DNA from: Chloroflexota bacterium
GTDB taxonomy: Bacteria; Chloroflexota; Ktedonobacteria; Ktedonobacterales; Ktedonobacteraceae
Assembly: GCA_027316975.1 (NCBI GenBank)
Contig: DAHVFL010000040.1
Location: 1-16,547, forward strand
Direction: 5' to 3'
DNA length: 16,547 nucleotides
The notes under the pieces were generated by a model, which saw only the letters and a program-made list of their open reading frames with translations, searched no databases and was not told the origin of the DNA. The translations under genes were made by a program, and so were the position numbers. Within the stretch, counting starts at the first letter, position 1. Each line of letters starts with the position of its first letter. This document shows, in pieces, positions 7,097 to 14,357 of this stretch.

Positions 7097-7609
7097 ATGT
7101 CACATCCACTTATCGTCCAGTTACGCTTTACTCGCAGCGAATGCCAGCGCGGACTCGAAGGACTGAGCGATGCCGATGCGCGCCGCCGTTTGCTACCCAT
7201 GAACTGCATCAGTTGGAACATCGGCCACCTGGCCTGGCACGAGCAGGGCATGTGGTTGATCGACTTCCAGGGGCAAACGCCGCTGCCTCAACTCAACGAA
7301 CTGTATGGCTATAATCAGCCGGCCAGCATACCTCCGCTTGCCGAGTCATTAGAAGCCTGGCAGACTGTGACGAAGATGACCGATCCTTTCCTCGACACGC
7401 TCACGACTCAAAAGCTCCAGGAAATGACCCTCACCGATGAAGTTGACCCGAACATACTCTACACTGCAGGTTCGCTCATGCAGCGCCTCATCTACCACTA
7501 CTGGTACCACATCGGCGAAATCATGGCTATCCGGCAAATGCTGGGACACACGAACCTGGCGGAGTTCGTGGGCGATATCGATAGAGAGGCACCCTATAAG
7601 CCGCACTGA
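7097..7609 (+). CDS. DinB-family (DinB/YfiT fold) putative metal-dependent enzyme, 170 aa
   Basis: ATG 7097 has AGAGG eight bases upstream; an overlapping ATG at 7091 is out of frame. The length and layout fit the four-helix DinB/YfiT fold. The first helix gives way to NIGHLAWHE with H44 (and H48), and the last conserved helix reads LIYHYWYHIGE with H134 and H138. These supply the usual three-histidine metal site of this superfamily, whose members include thiol transferases and many proteins of unknown reaction. No signal peptide or membrane segment is present. The substrate cannot be inferred; in thiol-dependent members the cofactor would be bacillithiol or mycothiol, which the window does not reveal. 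The gene is convergent with lepA across a 32-bp inverted repeat. Confidence 0.85.
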   Translation: MSHPLIVQLRFTRSECQRGLEGLSDADARRRLLPMNCISWNIGHLAWHEQGMWLIDFQGQTPLPQLNELYGYNQPASIPPLAESLEAWQTVTKMTDPFLDTLTTQKLQEMTLTDEVDPNILYTAGSLMQRLIYHYWYHIGEIMAIRQMLGHTNLAEFVGDIDREAPYKPH

Positions 7610-7619
7610 AAGCCTTCAT

Positions 7620-7669
7620 TGTAAGAGTAGGGGCGGAGTTGTGCAAGGGCTTACACAGTAGGTTTTTTT
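7620..7669 (+). terminator. Weak candidate terminator after the DinB-family gene
   Basis: TGTAAG (7620-7625) can pair with CTTACA (7650-7655) ahead of a run of seven T at 7663-7669. The loop is long (24 bases) and holds a GTAGGGGCG word, the head of the interspersed repeat family. Confidence 0.3.
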
Positions 7670-7687
7670 GAAACGCACCAGTCACTC

Positions 7688-7767
7688 GAGCCTGTCATCC
7701 TGAGCGTAGCGAAGGATCTCTCGTCAGCACTATGCAGATCCTTCGCTACGCTCAGGATGACAGGCTC
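7688..7767. repeat. Perfect 32-bp inverted repeat of the TGTCATCCTGAGCGTAGCGAAGG element
   Basis: Arms 7688-7719 and 7736-7767 are exact reverse complements around a 16-base loop. The unit is shared with 2223-2374. It fills the space between the convergent dinB-like and lepA genes, 14 bases from the lepA stop, where its hairpin could end transcription from both sides. Confidence 0.85.
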
Positions 7768-7781
7768 CACCTTACTTACAC

Positions 7782-9569
7782 TCAATCTCCCAGCGACAAG
7801 ATCGCCATGAATGCTTCCTGGGGAATCTCCACGTTGCCCACCATCTTCATGCGTTTCTTGCCCTCTTTCTGCTTCTCCAGCAGCTTGCGTTTGCGCGAAA
7901 TGTCGCCGCCGTAACACTTGGCAAGCACGTCTTTGCGCATGGCTTTGACCGTCTCGCGGGCAATGATACGCGCCCCGATGGCCGCCTGGATGGGAACCTC
8001 GAAAAGCTGGCGCGGGATGAGGCTGCGCAGCTTCTCTACCAGCGCGCGTCCCTGCAAATAGGCTTTCTCGCGGTGCATAATCAGCGAGAGGGCATCGACG
8101 GGTACGGCATTGACGAGGATATCGAGCTTCACAAGATCGGCTTCGTGATAGCCGCCATACGAGTAATCGAGCGAGGCATATCCCTGCGTGCGCGACTTGA
8201 GCTGGTCATAGAAGTCGGTTATCAGTTCAGCCAGCGGAATGTTATAAGAGAGCAGGACGCGCTCCGCTTCTATATACTTCATCTCTTTGAACCCACCGCG
8301 CCGGGTCGTGACCAGGTCCATGATAGTACCGATATAACGTGTGGGTGTGAAGATGGAGATATCCATCCAGGGTTCTTCAATTTTCTCGATCTCGCCCGCG
8401 TCGGGCATCTCCGATGGATTGTCCACTTCCAACTCTTCGCCGTTGGTGCGCGTCACATGATATTGCACGCCTGGCGCGGTCGCCAGAATGTCCAGGTCGT
8501 ATTCGCGTTCGATGCGTTCTTGCACGATCTCCATATGCAGCAGGCCCAGGAAGCCGCAGCGAAAACCGAAGCCCAGCGCGGTCGATGTTTCCGGCTCGAA
8601 AAATAATGAGGCATCGTTGAGCTTGAGCCGGTCCAGCGCGTCGCGTAGCAAGGAATACTCGTTTCCCTCGACCGGGTAAATACCCGCGAAAACCATCGGC
8701 TTAGCCGGACTGTAACCCGGCAGCGGCTCGATTCGCCCCAGCGCGCTCGGAACCGTGATGGTATCGCCCACGCGGCAATCCTTCACGTTCTTGAAACCGG
8801 TGGCGACGTAGCCGACTTCTCCGGCGGAAAGCGTTTGCGAAGAGGTCAGGCGCGGGTGAAAGTAACCGGCCTCTAAAATCTCGGTGGCGCTGCCCGTTGC
8901 CATCAGGACCAGCTTTTCGCCCTCGCGCAGCTCGCCATCCACTATACGCACGTAAGCGATTACGCCCTTGTAGGAGTCATAGTGTGAGTCGAATACCAGG
9001 GCGCGCAGGGGGGCACCCGGGTTGCCAGCGGGAGCAGGAATCTGCTGAATGATGGCTTCCAGGATAGCCTGAGTGCCGATACCCTCTTTGGCCGATGCCA
9101 GGATGCATTCCTCTCTGGGAATGCCGATCACATCCTCGACCTCTTGCATCACCCGTTCCGGTTCGGCGCCGGGCAAATCGATCTTGTTGATGACTGGAAT
9201 AATGGTCAGGTTGGCCTCGAGCGCCAGGTAGAGGTTCGCCAGCGTTTGCGCCTCGATACCCTGCGTGGCGTCGATCACCAGCAGCGCGCCCTCGCACGCG
9301 GCCAGGCTGCGCGACACTTCATACGTAAAATCGACATGACCGGGTGTGTCGATTAGATTAAGTTCGTATTGCTCCCCGTCCAGCGCGTTATAGAGCATAC
9401 GCACGGCCTGAGCCTTGATGGTGATGCCCTTTTCGCGCTCCAAATCCATCTGATCGAGTGTCTGCTCCATCAATTCGCGTTTAGAGACGGTGCCGGTATA
9501 TTCGAGCATGCGATCAGCCAGCGTCGATTTGCCATGATCGATGTGCCCGGCTGTTCCGATACAACTCAT
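7782..9569 (-). CDS. lepA: Elongation factor 4 (LepA), ribosome back-translocase GTPase
   Basis: LepA binds the ribosome and acts on stalled or mis-translocated complexes and in initiation. The 595-residue product has the family length. Seen are G1 GHIDHGKS (8-15), G2 KGITIK (T50), G3 DTPGH (74-78), G4 NKID (128-131) and G5 SAK (159-161). EF-G-like domains II, III and V follow (GFGFRCGFLGLLHMEI is the LepA domain III signature). The LepA-specific C-terminal domain ends KKRMKMVGNVEIPQEAFMA. ATG 9569 is chosen because AAGG lies about 9 bases upstream and the GTPase motif begins at once. A frame extension of 57 codons runs through a GC-rich hairpin and has non-coding composition. It is convergent with the DinB-family gene and divergent from the WXG100 gene. 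Confidence 0.97.
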   Translation of the reverse strand: MSCIGTAGHIDHGKSTLADRMLEYTGTVSKRELMEQTLDQMDLEREKGITIKAQAVRMLYNALDGEQYELNLIDTPGHVDFTYEVSRSLAACEGALLVIDATQGIEAQTLANLYLALEANLTIIPVINKIDLPGAEPERVMQEVEDVIGIPREECILASAKEGIGTQAILEAIIQQIPAPAGNPGAPLRALVFDSHYDSYKGVIAYVRIVDGELREGEKLVLMATGSATEILEAGYFHPRLTSSQTLSAGEVGYVATGFKNVKDCRVGDTITVPSALGRIEPLPGYSPAKPMVFAGIYPVEGNEYSLLRDALDRLKLNDASLFFEPETSTALGFGFRCGFLGLLHMEIVQERIEREYDLDILATAPGVQYHVTRTNGEELEVDNPSEMPDAGEIEKIEEPWMDISIFTPTRYIGTIMDLVTTRRGGFKEMKYIEAERVLLSYNIPLAELITDFYDQLKSRTQGYASLDYSYGGYHEADLVKLDILVNAVPVDALSLIMHREKAYLQGRALVEKLRSLIPRQLFEVPIQAAIGARIIARETVKAMRKDVLAKCYGGDISRKRKLLEKQKEGKKRMKMVGNVEIPQEAFMAILSLGD

Positions 9570-9614
9570 GCTTGTAAACCTTGTAAGGGCCGCAATAAAC
9601 CGCGTCCGTGCCTG

Positions 9615-9674
9615 CCAGGGCGGGGGGGGGCCGCAGGGCCGGGCTTCGCCGCCCCTGCGGCCCCCCCGCCCTGG
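9615..9674. repeat. GC-rich inverted repeat in the lepA leader
   Basis: Arms 9615-9638 and 9653-9674 pair over about 22 bp; the left arm has nine G in a row against seven C on the right, so two bases bulge. It lies 46 bases upstream of the lepA ATG. The inner part (GCAGGGGCGGCG on the minus strand) resembles the other GGGGCG palindromes in this window. Confidence 0.7.
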
Positions 9675-9861
9675 CTTTGTCTCCCAGTATACTACAGTAA
9701 CCATCTTCTGACTATGCCCTTCAACGGTAATTTTCCACAATTTTCATGGCTTTCGATTTGGAACAGGTCTCTATACTACAGGTGAGGAAAGAAGCAACCC
9801 ATGCTCACCGGTCCTCGCAAATTACGTGTCGTTAGTGACAAAAGGAGAATAGTCCAGTACT

Positions 9862-10137
9862 ATGGCTACAATTCATGTAAATACCGACCTGATGCGCCAG
9901 CTCGGCCAGGTCTTCGTCCAACTCAACGAGCAGATCAGCAACCAGACCGAGCCTCAGATTCAAAACCGCATTGGCCAGCTCGAAGGCGACTGGCAGGGTG
10001 TGAGTCGCCAACGCTTTGAGCAGATGTTCCAGGAATGGCGCGCAGCTACTGACCGCGTTGTCGTCCAGGGCGAGGAACTCGGTCGCCACCTGCAAAACAC
10101 CGCCCAGCAATTCGAGAACGTCGACTCCCAGTCGTAA
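9862..10137 (+). CDS. WXG100-family protein (ESAT-6-like), 91 aa
   Basis: WXG100 proteins are small helical hairpins that dimerise and are usually exported by type VII (ESX/Yuk) secretion systems. The length, the central turn D43-W44-Q45-G46 and the flanking Gln/Glu-rich amphipathic helices (MRQLGQVFVQLNEQI; RFEQMFQEWRAATDRV) fit the family. No FtsK/EccC-type ATPase, EsaA-like protein or LXG toxin lies in the window, so it is an orphan here. The ribosome binding site AAAGGAG ends at 9847, an unusually long 14 bases before ATG 9862, but no better start is in frame. The C-terminus (NTAQQFENVDSQS) lacks a clear YxxxD/E export signal. Confidence 0.85.
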   Translation: MATIHVNTDLMRQLGQVFVQLNEQISNQTEPQIQNRIGQLEGDWQGVSRQRFEQMFQEWRAATDRVVVQGEELGRHLQNTAQQFENVDSQS

Positions 10138-10150
10138 CCAGTATCTTTAA

Positions 10151-10247
10151 CCATGGCGGAGACACGCCCGCGCCCCTACCCTGTACGGCTTATAGCTCAA
10201 TGCCGCGCTTCGTGCAGGGTAGGGGCGCGGGCGTGTCCCCGCCATGG
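10151..10247. repeat. 33-bp inverted repeat between the WXG100 gene and uvrC
   Basis: Arms 10151-10183 and 10215-10247 are complementary over 33 bases with one mismatch (A at 10160 opposite the G-C expected), enclosing a 31-base loop. The right arm starts CAGGGTAGGGGCGCGGG, again carrying the GTAGGGGCG head word. It begins 14 bases after the WXG100 stop and could act as its terminator, although no T-run follows. Confidence 0.85.
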
Positions 10248-10257
10248 CGCGTCCATG

Positions 10258-10266
10258 TGCTATACT
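10258..10266 (+). promoter_or_regulatory. Extended -10 element for a leaderless uvrC transcript
   Basis: TG-C-TATACT is a textbook extended -10. Five bases separate it from the ATG at 10272, so the A of the start codon falls where transcription should begin. No ribosome binding site precedes this ATG, which agrees with leaderless translation. Confidence 0.55.
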
Positions 10267-10271
10267 ATAGC

Positions 10272-12215
10272 ATGAACGAGAAAATCCAATCAGTCCTGAA
10301 CTCATTGCCGCACAAGCCGGGCATCTATATTATGAAGGATGCGTCGGAAACCATTTTATACGTCGGCAAGGCCATCTCGCTTTATAACCGCGTGCGCTCC
10401 TATTTCCAGGAATCCACCGACCTCAGCCCCAAGAATCGCAGCATGGTGGCAAAAATAGAAGACATCGAATTTCTGGTGGTCAAAAACGAAGTAGAGGCGC
10501 TGGTATTAGAGAGCAACTACATCAAGCAATATCGCCCCAAATATAATGTGCTGCTGCGCGACGACAAGAGCTACCCCTACATCAAAGTTGCCCTGACAGA
10601 AGATTTCCCGCGTGTCTATCGCGTGCGCAGCTTCTCGCGCGACGGCAATCGCTACTTCGGTCCATACACCAACTCCGGCGCGGTAGATGCCACGCTGGAC
10701 TTGCTCAATAAACTGTTCTCATTTCGCACCTGTCGTTATGACGCCACGAACTGGGCCCCACCGCGCAACGGAGAACCACCCGCAGGTTGGAAGCAAAAAC
10801 TACTGGCGCGTCCCTGCACGCAATACTATATTCATCGCTGCATCGCCCCCTGCGTAGCCTGTACGACACGCGAAGAATACGATAAGATCATCCAGCAGGT
10901 CATCCTTTTTCTGGAAGGCCGCCACGATGAAGTGGTAGACCAGTTGCAGGAGAAGATGCAGGCAGCGGCGGAAAACCTCAACTTTGAAGAGGCCGCGCGC
11001 ATCCGCGATCACATCAAAGCGGTCGAACGCATTCTGGAGAAGCAGCGCGTCATCTCCACCGAGGGCCAGGATGACCAGGACGTAATCGCCCTTGCCGGCG
11101 GCGAGGATGAGACGTGCGCCCAGGTCTTCTTCTTCCGCAACGGCAAACTGGTGGGGCGTGAATACTTCATCCTGCAAGGCACGCGCGAGAGTGCGCCCGG
11201 CGAAGTGATGGCATCGTTCTTCACACAATTCTATGAAAGCTCGCCGCACATTCCCGCCGAAATCATCGTAGAGGTCGAACCCGATGATCGCGCCGTTGTG
11301 CAGGCATGGCTTAAGGAGAAACGCCAGGGCGCGGTATCCATTACCGCGCCTAAACGCGGCGACAAGCTGCGCCTGGTCGAAATGGTCAAACAGAACGCCC
11401 GCGAAGTGCTTGAGCAGCAGCGCATCAAATGGCTGAGCGATAGCCAGAAGACGCAACTGGCGTTGGAAGAGATTCAAGCTGCCCTGAACCTGGCCGCGCC
11501 ACCCTATCGCATCGAGTGCTACGACATCTCCAACACTCAGGGCACCAACTCGGTAGGCGCGATGGTCGTATTCGAGGCCGGACGCCCCAAAAACAGCGAA
11601 TATCGCCGTTTCAAAATCAAGACGGTCGAAGGACCAAACGATTTCGCCAGTCACCAGGAGATGCTGCGCCGCCGCTTCCGCAGGCAGGCAAACAGCGAGC
11701 AGGCCGCCACCGAACAGCAGGAAGCCCCCCTCGCCATTGACGATACGCAGGCGGAACAACCCCTGCAACACGAATGGGCTATGCCCGACCTGATAATCAT
11801 CGACGGCGGCAAAGGACAGCTCAGCGCCGCGATGGCGGTGTTGCAGGATTTGCATATCGACGTGCCAGCGGTGGGGCTGGCGAAAGAGAACGAAGAAATC
11901 TTCACACCTGCTTCGCCTGACCCCATCATCCTGCCACGCTCATCGCAGGGCCTGTACATGGTACAACGCATCCGCGACGAGGCGCACCGTTTCGGCATCA
12001 CCTACCACCGCAAACTGCGCTCCGACCGCACCTTCAAATCGGTGTTGGACGAAATTCCAGGCATCGGCCCCAAACGCAAACAGGCCCTTATGAAATACTA
12101 CGGCTCGATCAAAGCCATCAGTTCCGCCAGCATCGACGATCTCGCCGCCCTCAACGGCATGACCCGCGACGCTGCCGAAAAAGTTAAAGAATACATCGGT
12201 CGCACCGAATCGTAG
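10272..12215 (+). CDS. uvrC: UvrABC excision nuclease subunit C
   Basis: UvrC makes both incisions in nucleotide excision repair after UvrA/UvrB find the lesion. The 647 residues show the full domain order. The GIY-YIG nuclease for the 3' cut is at about 14-95 (G17-I-Y19, Y30-V-G, R40). The cysteine-bearing linker holds C154, C182, C190 and C194. The UVR motif that binds UvrB is at about 222-257 (FEEAARIRDHIKAVE). The RNase H-like nuclease for the 5' cut has D418 (ECYDISN), D511 (IIIDGGKGQ) and H572 (DEAHRFG), matching the D-D-H set of the family. Two helix-hairpin-helix motifs lie at 592-642 (IPGIGPKRK). About 30 polar residues (472-502, Gln/Glu/Ala-rich) are inserted in the RNase H-like domain. 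ATG 10272 is preferred over an in-frame start at 10200 that lies inside an inverted repeat. Confidence 0.97.
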   Translation: MNEKIQSVLNSLPHKPGIYIMKDASETILYVGKAISLYNRVRSYFQESTDLSPKNRSMVAKIEDIEFLVVKNEVEALVLESNYIKQYRPKYNVLLRDDKSYPYIKVALTEDFPRVYRVRSFSRDGNRYFGPYTNSGAVDATLDLLNKLFSFRTCRYDATNWAPPRNGEPPAGWKQKLLARPCTQYYIHRCIAPCVACTTREEYDKIIQQVILFLEGRHDEVVDQLQEKMQAAAENLNFEEAARIRDHIKAVERILEKQRVISTEGQDDQDVIALAGGEDETCAQVFFFRNGKLVGREYFILQGTRESAPGEVMASFFTQFYESSPHIPAEIIVEVEPDDRAVVQAWLKEKRQGAVSITAPKRGDKLRLVEMVKQNAREVLEQQRIKWLSDSQKTQLALEEIQAALNLAAPPYRIECYDISNTQGTNSVGAMVVFEAGRPKNSEYRRFKIKTVEGPNDFASHQEMLRRRFRRQANSEQAATEQQEAPLAIDDTQAEQPLQHEWAMPDLIIIDGGKGQLSAAMAVLQDLHIDVPAVGLAKENEEIFTPASPDPIILPRSSQGLYMVQRIRDEAHRFGITYHRKLRSDRTFKSVLDEIPGIGPKRKQALMKYYGSIKAISSASIDDLAALNGMTRDAAEKVKEYIGRTES

Positions 12216-12224
12216 CCACACCTG

Positions 12225-12254
12225 TTGTGGGAATACTTTTCCCCTCCCACAACG
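12225..12254 (+). terminator. Hairpin downstream of uvrC
   Basis: GTTGTGGGA (12225-12233) pairs exactly with TCCCACAAC (12246-12254) around a 12-base loop, starting ten bases after the uvrC stop. The T-rich tract is in the loop rather than behind the stem, so termination strength is uncertain. Confidence 0.45.
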
Positions 12255-12261
12255 TTGTTAT

Positions 12262-12304
12262 ATGTAGGGACGCGATTTATCGCGTCCGCCAATCGCGTCC
12301 GCCA
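12262..12304. repeat. GTAGGGRCG-family repeat, copy B, with a 13-base tandem duplication
   Basis: 12262-12290 is identical to 1601-1629. Its right end, ATCGCGTCCGCCA, is duplicated in tandem (12279-12291 and 12292-12304) and followed by a partial third copy (ATCGCA). Confidence 0.8.
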
Positions 12305-12380
12305 ATCGCATCTATCTGTGCCGCGTATTTGTCCACTTTATGCACAAAAAGACGATCCGGCGCGTTCCTGCAAATTTTGA

Positions 12381-12409
12381 TTGACAATATCGCGGGTCTG
12401 CGCTATATA
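12381..12409 (+). promoter_or_regulatory. Promoter TTGACA-17-TATATA for the fmdB-like gene
   Basis: A consensus TTGACA at 12381-12386 and TATATA at 12404-12409 are spaced by 17 bases. The start would be near 12416, giving a 60-base leader before ATG 12476. Confidence 0.75.
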
Positions 12410-12475
12410 GTAATAGGTAGAGAATAGAGGCACGCTAAAAAGCGCGCAGAGAGTCCAACCAGGGGTGACAATTGT

Positions 12476-12823
12476 ATGCCGACGTATGAGTATCTATGCA
12501 ATCATTGCAGCCATCGTTTTGAAACATGGCAGAAAATGTCCGACGACCCATTAACCACCTGCCCCAAATGCGGCCAACACATTCGTAGAGTGTTGTTCGC
12601 GGCAGGGATCGTCTTCAAGGGTTCCGGCTTTTATAAGACCGATCACAGTAACGGCCCTGTTGCGAGCGAGAATGGTAGTGCGCCCAAAAGCGATGAGGCC
12701 GCTGCCCCCGGAGAAGGCCAGAGCAAACCCGCCTCTACCGAGAGCAAATCAAGCGAAAGCAAACCGGCTGAGAGTAGTTCAGGCGCATCCGGCGAAAACA
12801 AAGTAACAGCAGAGGCGAAGTAA
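12476..12823 (+). CDS. FmdB-family zinc-ribbon protein, 115 aa
   Basis: The first 45 residues are the FmdB-type regulatory-protein zinc ribbon: MPTYEYLCNHCSHRFE with C8-x2-C11 and a second pair C29-x2-C32 (CPKCG). The family signature GIVFKGSGFYKTD follows at 45-56. The last 55 residues are a Ser/Lys/Glu/Ala-rich disordered tail, as in the serine-rich form of the family. AGGGG lies 10 bases before ATG 12476. Members are widespread and named after a gene next to formamidase, but their molecular role is not established. The next ORF starts six bases after the stop, so the two are probably one transcript. Confidence 0.9.
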   Translation: MPTYEYLCNHCSHRFETWQKMSDDPLTTCPKCGQHIRRVLFAAGIVFKGSGFYKTDHSNGPVASENGSAPKSDEAAAPGEGQSKPASTESKSSESKPAESSSGASGENKVTAEAK

Positions 12824-12829
12824 GCCATT

Positions 12830-13039
12830 ATGCCAGAATCAACGTTTGCAGGCATCCAACGCCGCCAGATCGAAATTACCATCGGCGAATTGTGGCTGAC
12901 CGACGACCATTTCATCCGTCAGGGCATCATCGAACGCCTACGTCACCTGATCTCACACGCCGACCCAGGCATGGACCTCACTCAACTAAGCGACGCCGCC
13001 CGCGCAGAACTGCAAGAACTTGATTTATTACGTGGATAA
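12830..13039 (+). CDS. Small hypothetical protein, 69 aa, downstream of fmdB-like gene
   Basis: ATG 12830 is six bases after the previous stop; the ribosome binding site is weak, which suggests translational coupling. The sequence has no Cys motif, signal or membrane segment. It looks alpha-helical (GIIERLRHLISHADPG, then LSDAARAELQELDLL), with acidic and basic residues mixed. I know no family for it. Its last five codons and stop codon lie inside a perfect 31-bp palindrome. Confidence 0.65.
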   Translation: MPESTFAGIQRRQIEITIGELWLTDDHFIRQGIIERLRHLISHADPGMDLTQLSDAARAELQELDLLRG

Positions 13040-13086
13040 TTTTCAGAGCGGCTGAGCCGCTCTGAAAATTATCCACGTAATAAATC
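13022..13086. repeat. Perfect 31-bp palindrome covering the stop codon of the 69-aa ORF
   Basis: Arms 13022-13052 and 13056-13086 are exact reverse complements with a three-base loop (TGA). The left arm includes the last five codons and the TAA of the ORF at 12830-13039. No T-run follows, but the stem itself is long enough to stop or stabilise the transcript. Confidence 0.9.
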
Positions 13087-13191
13087 TACCCAAATTTCCT
13101 AGTAGGGAATATGTTACTGGCTTTCTGATGGAAAAGCCATGTATACTGGTTACACAACCCCTTGCCGGAAAATAGGAGAGAGGTACAGGGT

Positions 13192-13974
13192 ATGCAAGTG
13201 CAGCATGAGCAATCCGAGCAATCGCAGAACCACGAAATCGAGAACCTGCAACGTCAGGTGAACGAACTCACGGCGGCTAATCTGCTCTTACAGGAACAAC
13301 TCGCGCGTAAAGAGCAGTTTGCAGCCATGATTGCTCATGAGCTTCGCAGCCCTCTCACCCCCATTATCAACTACGCCCAGATCGTGGCGCGTCCCAATCA
13401 GCGCCGCGAAACCATCGAACGCGGCACCAACATCATCATCAGCCAGGGCTGGCGTCTGACGCGCCTCGTAAGCGATCTGCTCGACTCCTCGCGCCTGTCT
13501 TCGGGACAATTTTCATTGAAATGTGCCCCCTGCGACGCTGTCGCCCTTGTTCGGGAAGTGGCAGAGCAATTGCGTCCGATCGCGCCCTATCATCACTTCG
13601 CGGTCGAGATACCCACGTCTCCCGTCGTAGGCAACTGGGACGCTGACCGGCTCCAGCAAGCGCTGGGCAACCTGGTGGATAACGCCATCAAATACTCCGA
13701 CGAAGACACCACCATCACGGTACGCGCGGTTCAAACACCCGGTAAAATGCACATTAGCGTGCATAATGAAGGCGTGAGCATTCCCACCGCCAGTATTGAA
13801 CAGCTTTTCCGCCCCTTCAGTCGTCTTCCTGGCAGTAGCTCTCACAAAGGTTCGGGACTCGGCCTCTACATCGCCAAATGCATCATCGAAGCCCACGGCG
13901 GCGAGTTGCGTCTCGACCAATCCACCGGAGACCAGCAAGGCACAACCTTCTCCTTTGATTTGCCGGTGGAATAA
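13192..13974 (+). CDS. Soluble sensor histidine kinase, 260 aa, orphan
   Basis: ATG 13192 follows GAGAGAGG with an 8-base gap; an upstream TTG at 13162 lies before that site and is rejected. Residues 1-42 form a Gln/Glu-rich coiled coil that leads into the HisKA domain, with the phospho-acceptor H49 in MIAHELRSPLTP. The HATPase_c domain has the N-box NLVDNAIKYS (N164), a divergent G1 box (HNEGVSIP, 191-198, instead of D-x-G-x-G-I), the F-box FRPFSRL (207-212) and the G2 box GSGLGLYIAK (220-229). There is no membrane segment and no PAS, GAF or receiver domain, so the input must come through the coiled coil or a partner. No response regulator is adjacent. The role is unknown, but the kinase core is unmistakable. 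Confidence 0.92.
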   Translation: MQVQHEQSEQSQNHEIENLQRQVNELTAANLLLQEQLARKEQFAAMIAHELRSPLTPIINYAQIVARPNQRRETIERGTNIIISQGWRLTRLVSDLLDSSRLSSGQFSLKCAPCDAVALVREVAEQLRPIAPYHHFAVEIPTSPVVGNWDADRLQQALGNLVDNAIKYSDEDTTITVRAVQTPGKMHISVHNEGVSIPTASIEQLFRPFSRLPGSSSHKGSGLGLYIAKCIIEAHGGELRLDQSTGDQQGTTFSFDLPVE

Positions 13975-14357
13975 TAACTTCCTGTACGAATCTACAGGCT
14001 CATGCCTGTTAATAGTATCTATGCTAAAAACCGTTAAAATTAGCGGTACATACTGCCGCGTTCGCGGCTATACTTACTCATGTGCAGAGGAATCTACCGG
14101 CGCGGTTCTGCAAACGGCATGGCGTTGATTGTGGAACCCGGCGCGGTGCCGCTTGATCGCGGAGAATGCAAAAAGTCTGCGTGCGAGGCGGAATCAGCAG
14201 CGTTCTCGGCGAAGGTATCATCGGATATGGTATCGTAGGATCGCGCCGGTAGGGACCGAAACCGTTGTTGTATCTTACACTCTACACAGGCGTAATCGTG
14301 TAGTGTCGGGGCGATCCTCGTGGTCGCCCTGTAATAAAGAAGGGAGAACAAAACACA
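13975..14357. other. Intergenic region between the kinase and the DUF4177-like gene
   Basis: This stretch of about 380 bases holds a small stem just after the kinase stop (CCTGTA-CGAATC-TACAGG), a GCCGC/GCGGC hairpin near 14056, and the repeat at 14307-14332. A 52-codon frame at 14080-14238 has no ribosome binding site and no familiar motif. I see no convincing gene or promoter. Confidence 0.5.
14307..14332. repeat. Palindromic repeat GGGCGAYC-5-GGTCGCCC, intergenic copy
   Basis: Arms 14310-14317 and 14323-14330 pair over 8 bp (one G-T) with a 5-base loop. The same stem and loop length occur at 16041-16061 within a coding region. Confidence 0.75.

Noticed and set aside
6712..7314. Long plus-strand frame of 200 codons across the proline-rich tail and the DinB-like start
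   Set aside because: A frame-shifted shadow of repetitive proline codons; Arg-rich and without motifs.
9570..9740. 57-codon N-terminal extension of lepA
   Set aside because: It runs through a GC-rich inverted repeat, has no ribosome binding site, and LepA proteins begin just before the P-loop.
10200..10271. 24-codon extension of uvrC
   Set aside because: It is encoded by the arm of an inverted repeat; UvrC homology begins at 10272.
10800..11855. 351-codon minus-strand ORF opposite uvrC
   Set aside because: Antisense shadow caused by the codon bias of uvrC; its residues follow no known fold or motif.
14080..14238. 52-codon plus-strand ORF before the DUF4177-like gene
   Set aside because: No ribosome binding site and no recognisable sequence; kept only as a doubtful candidate.
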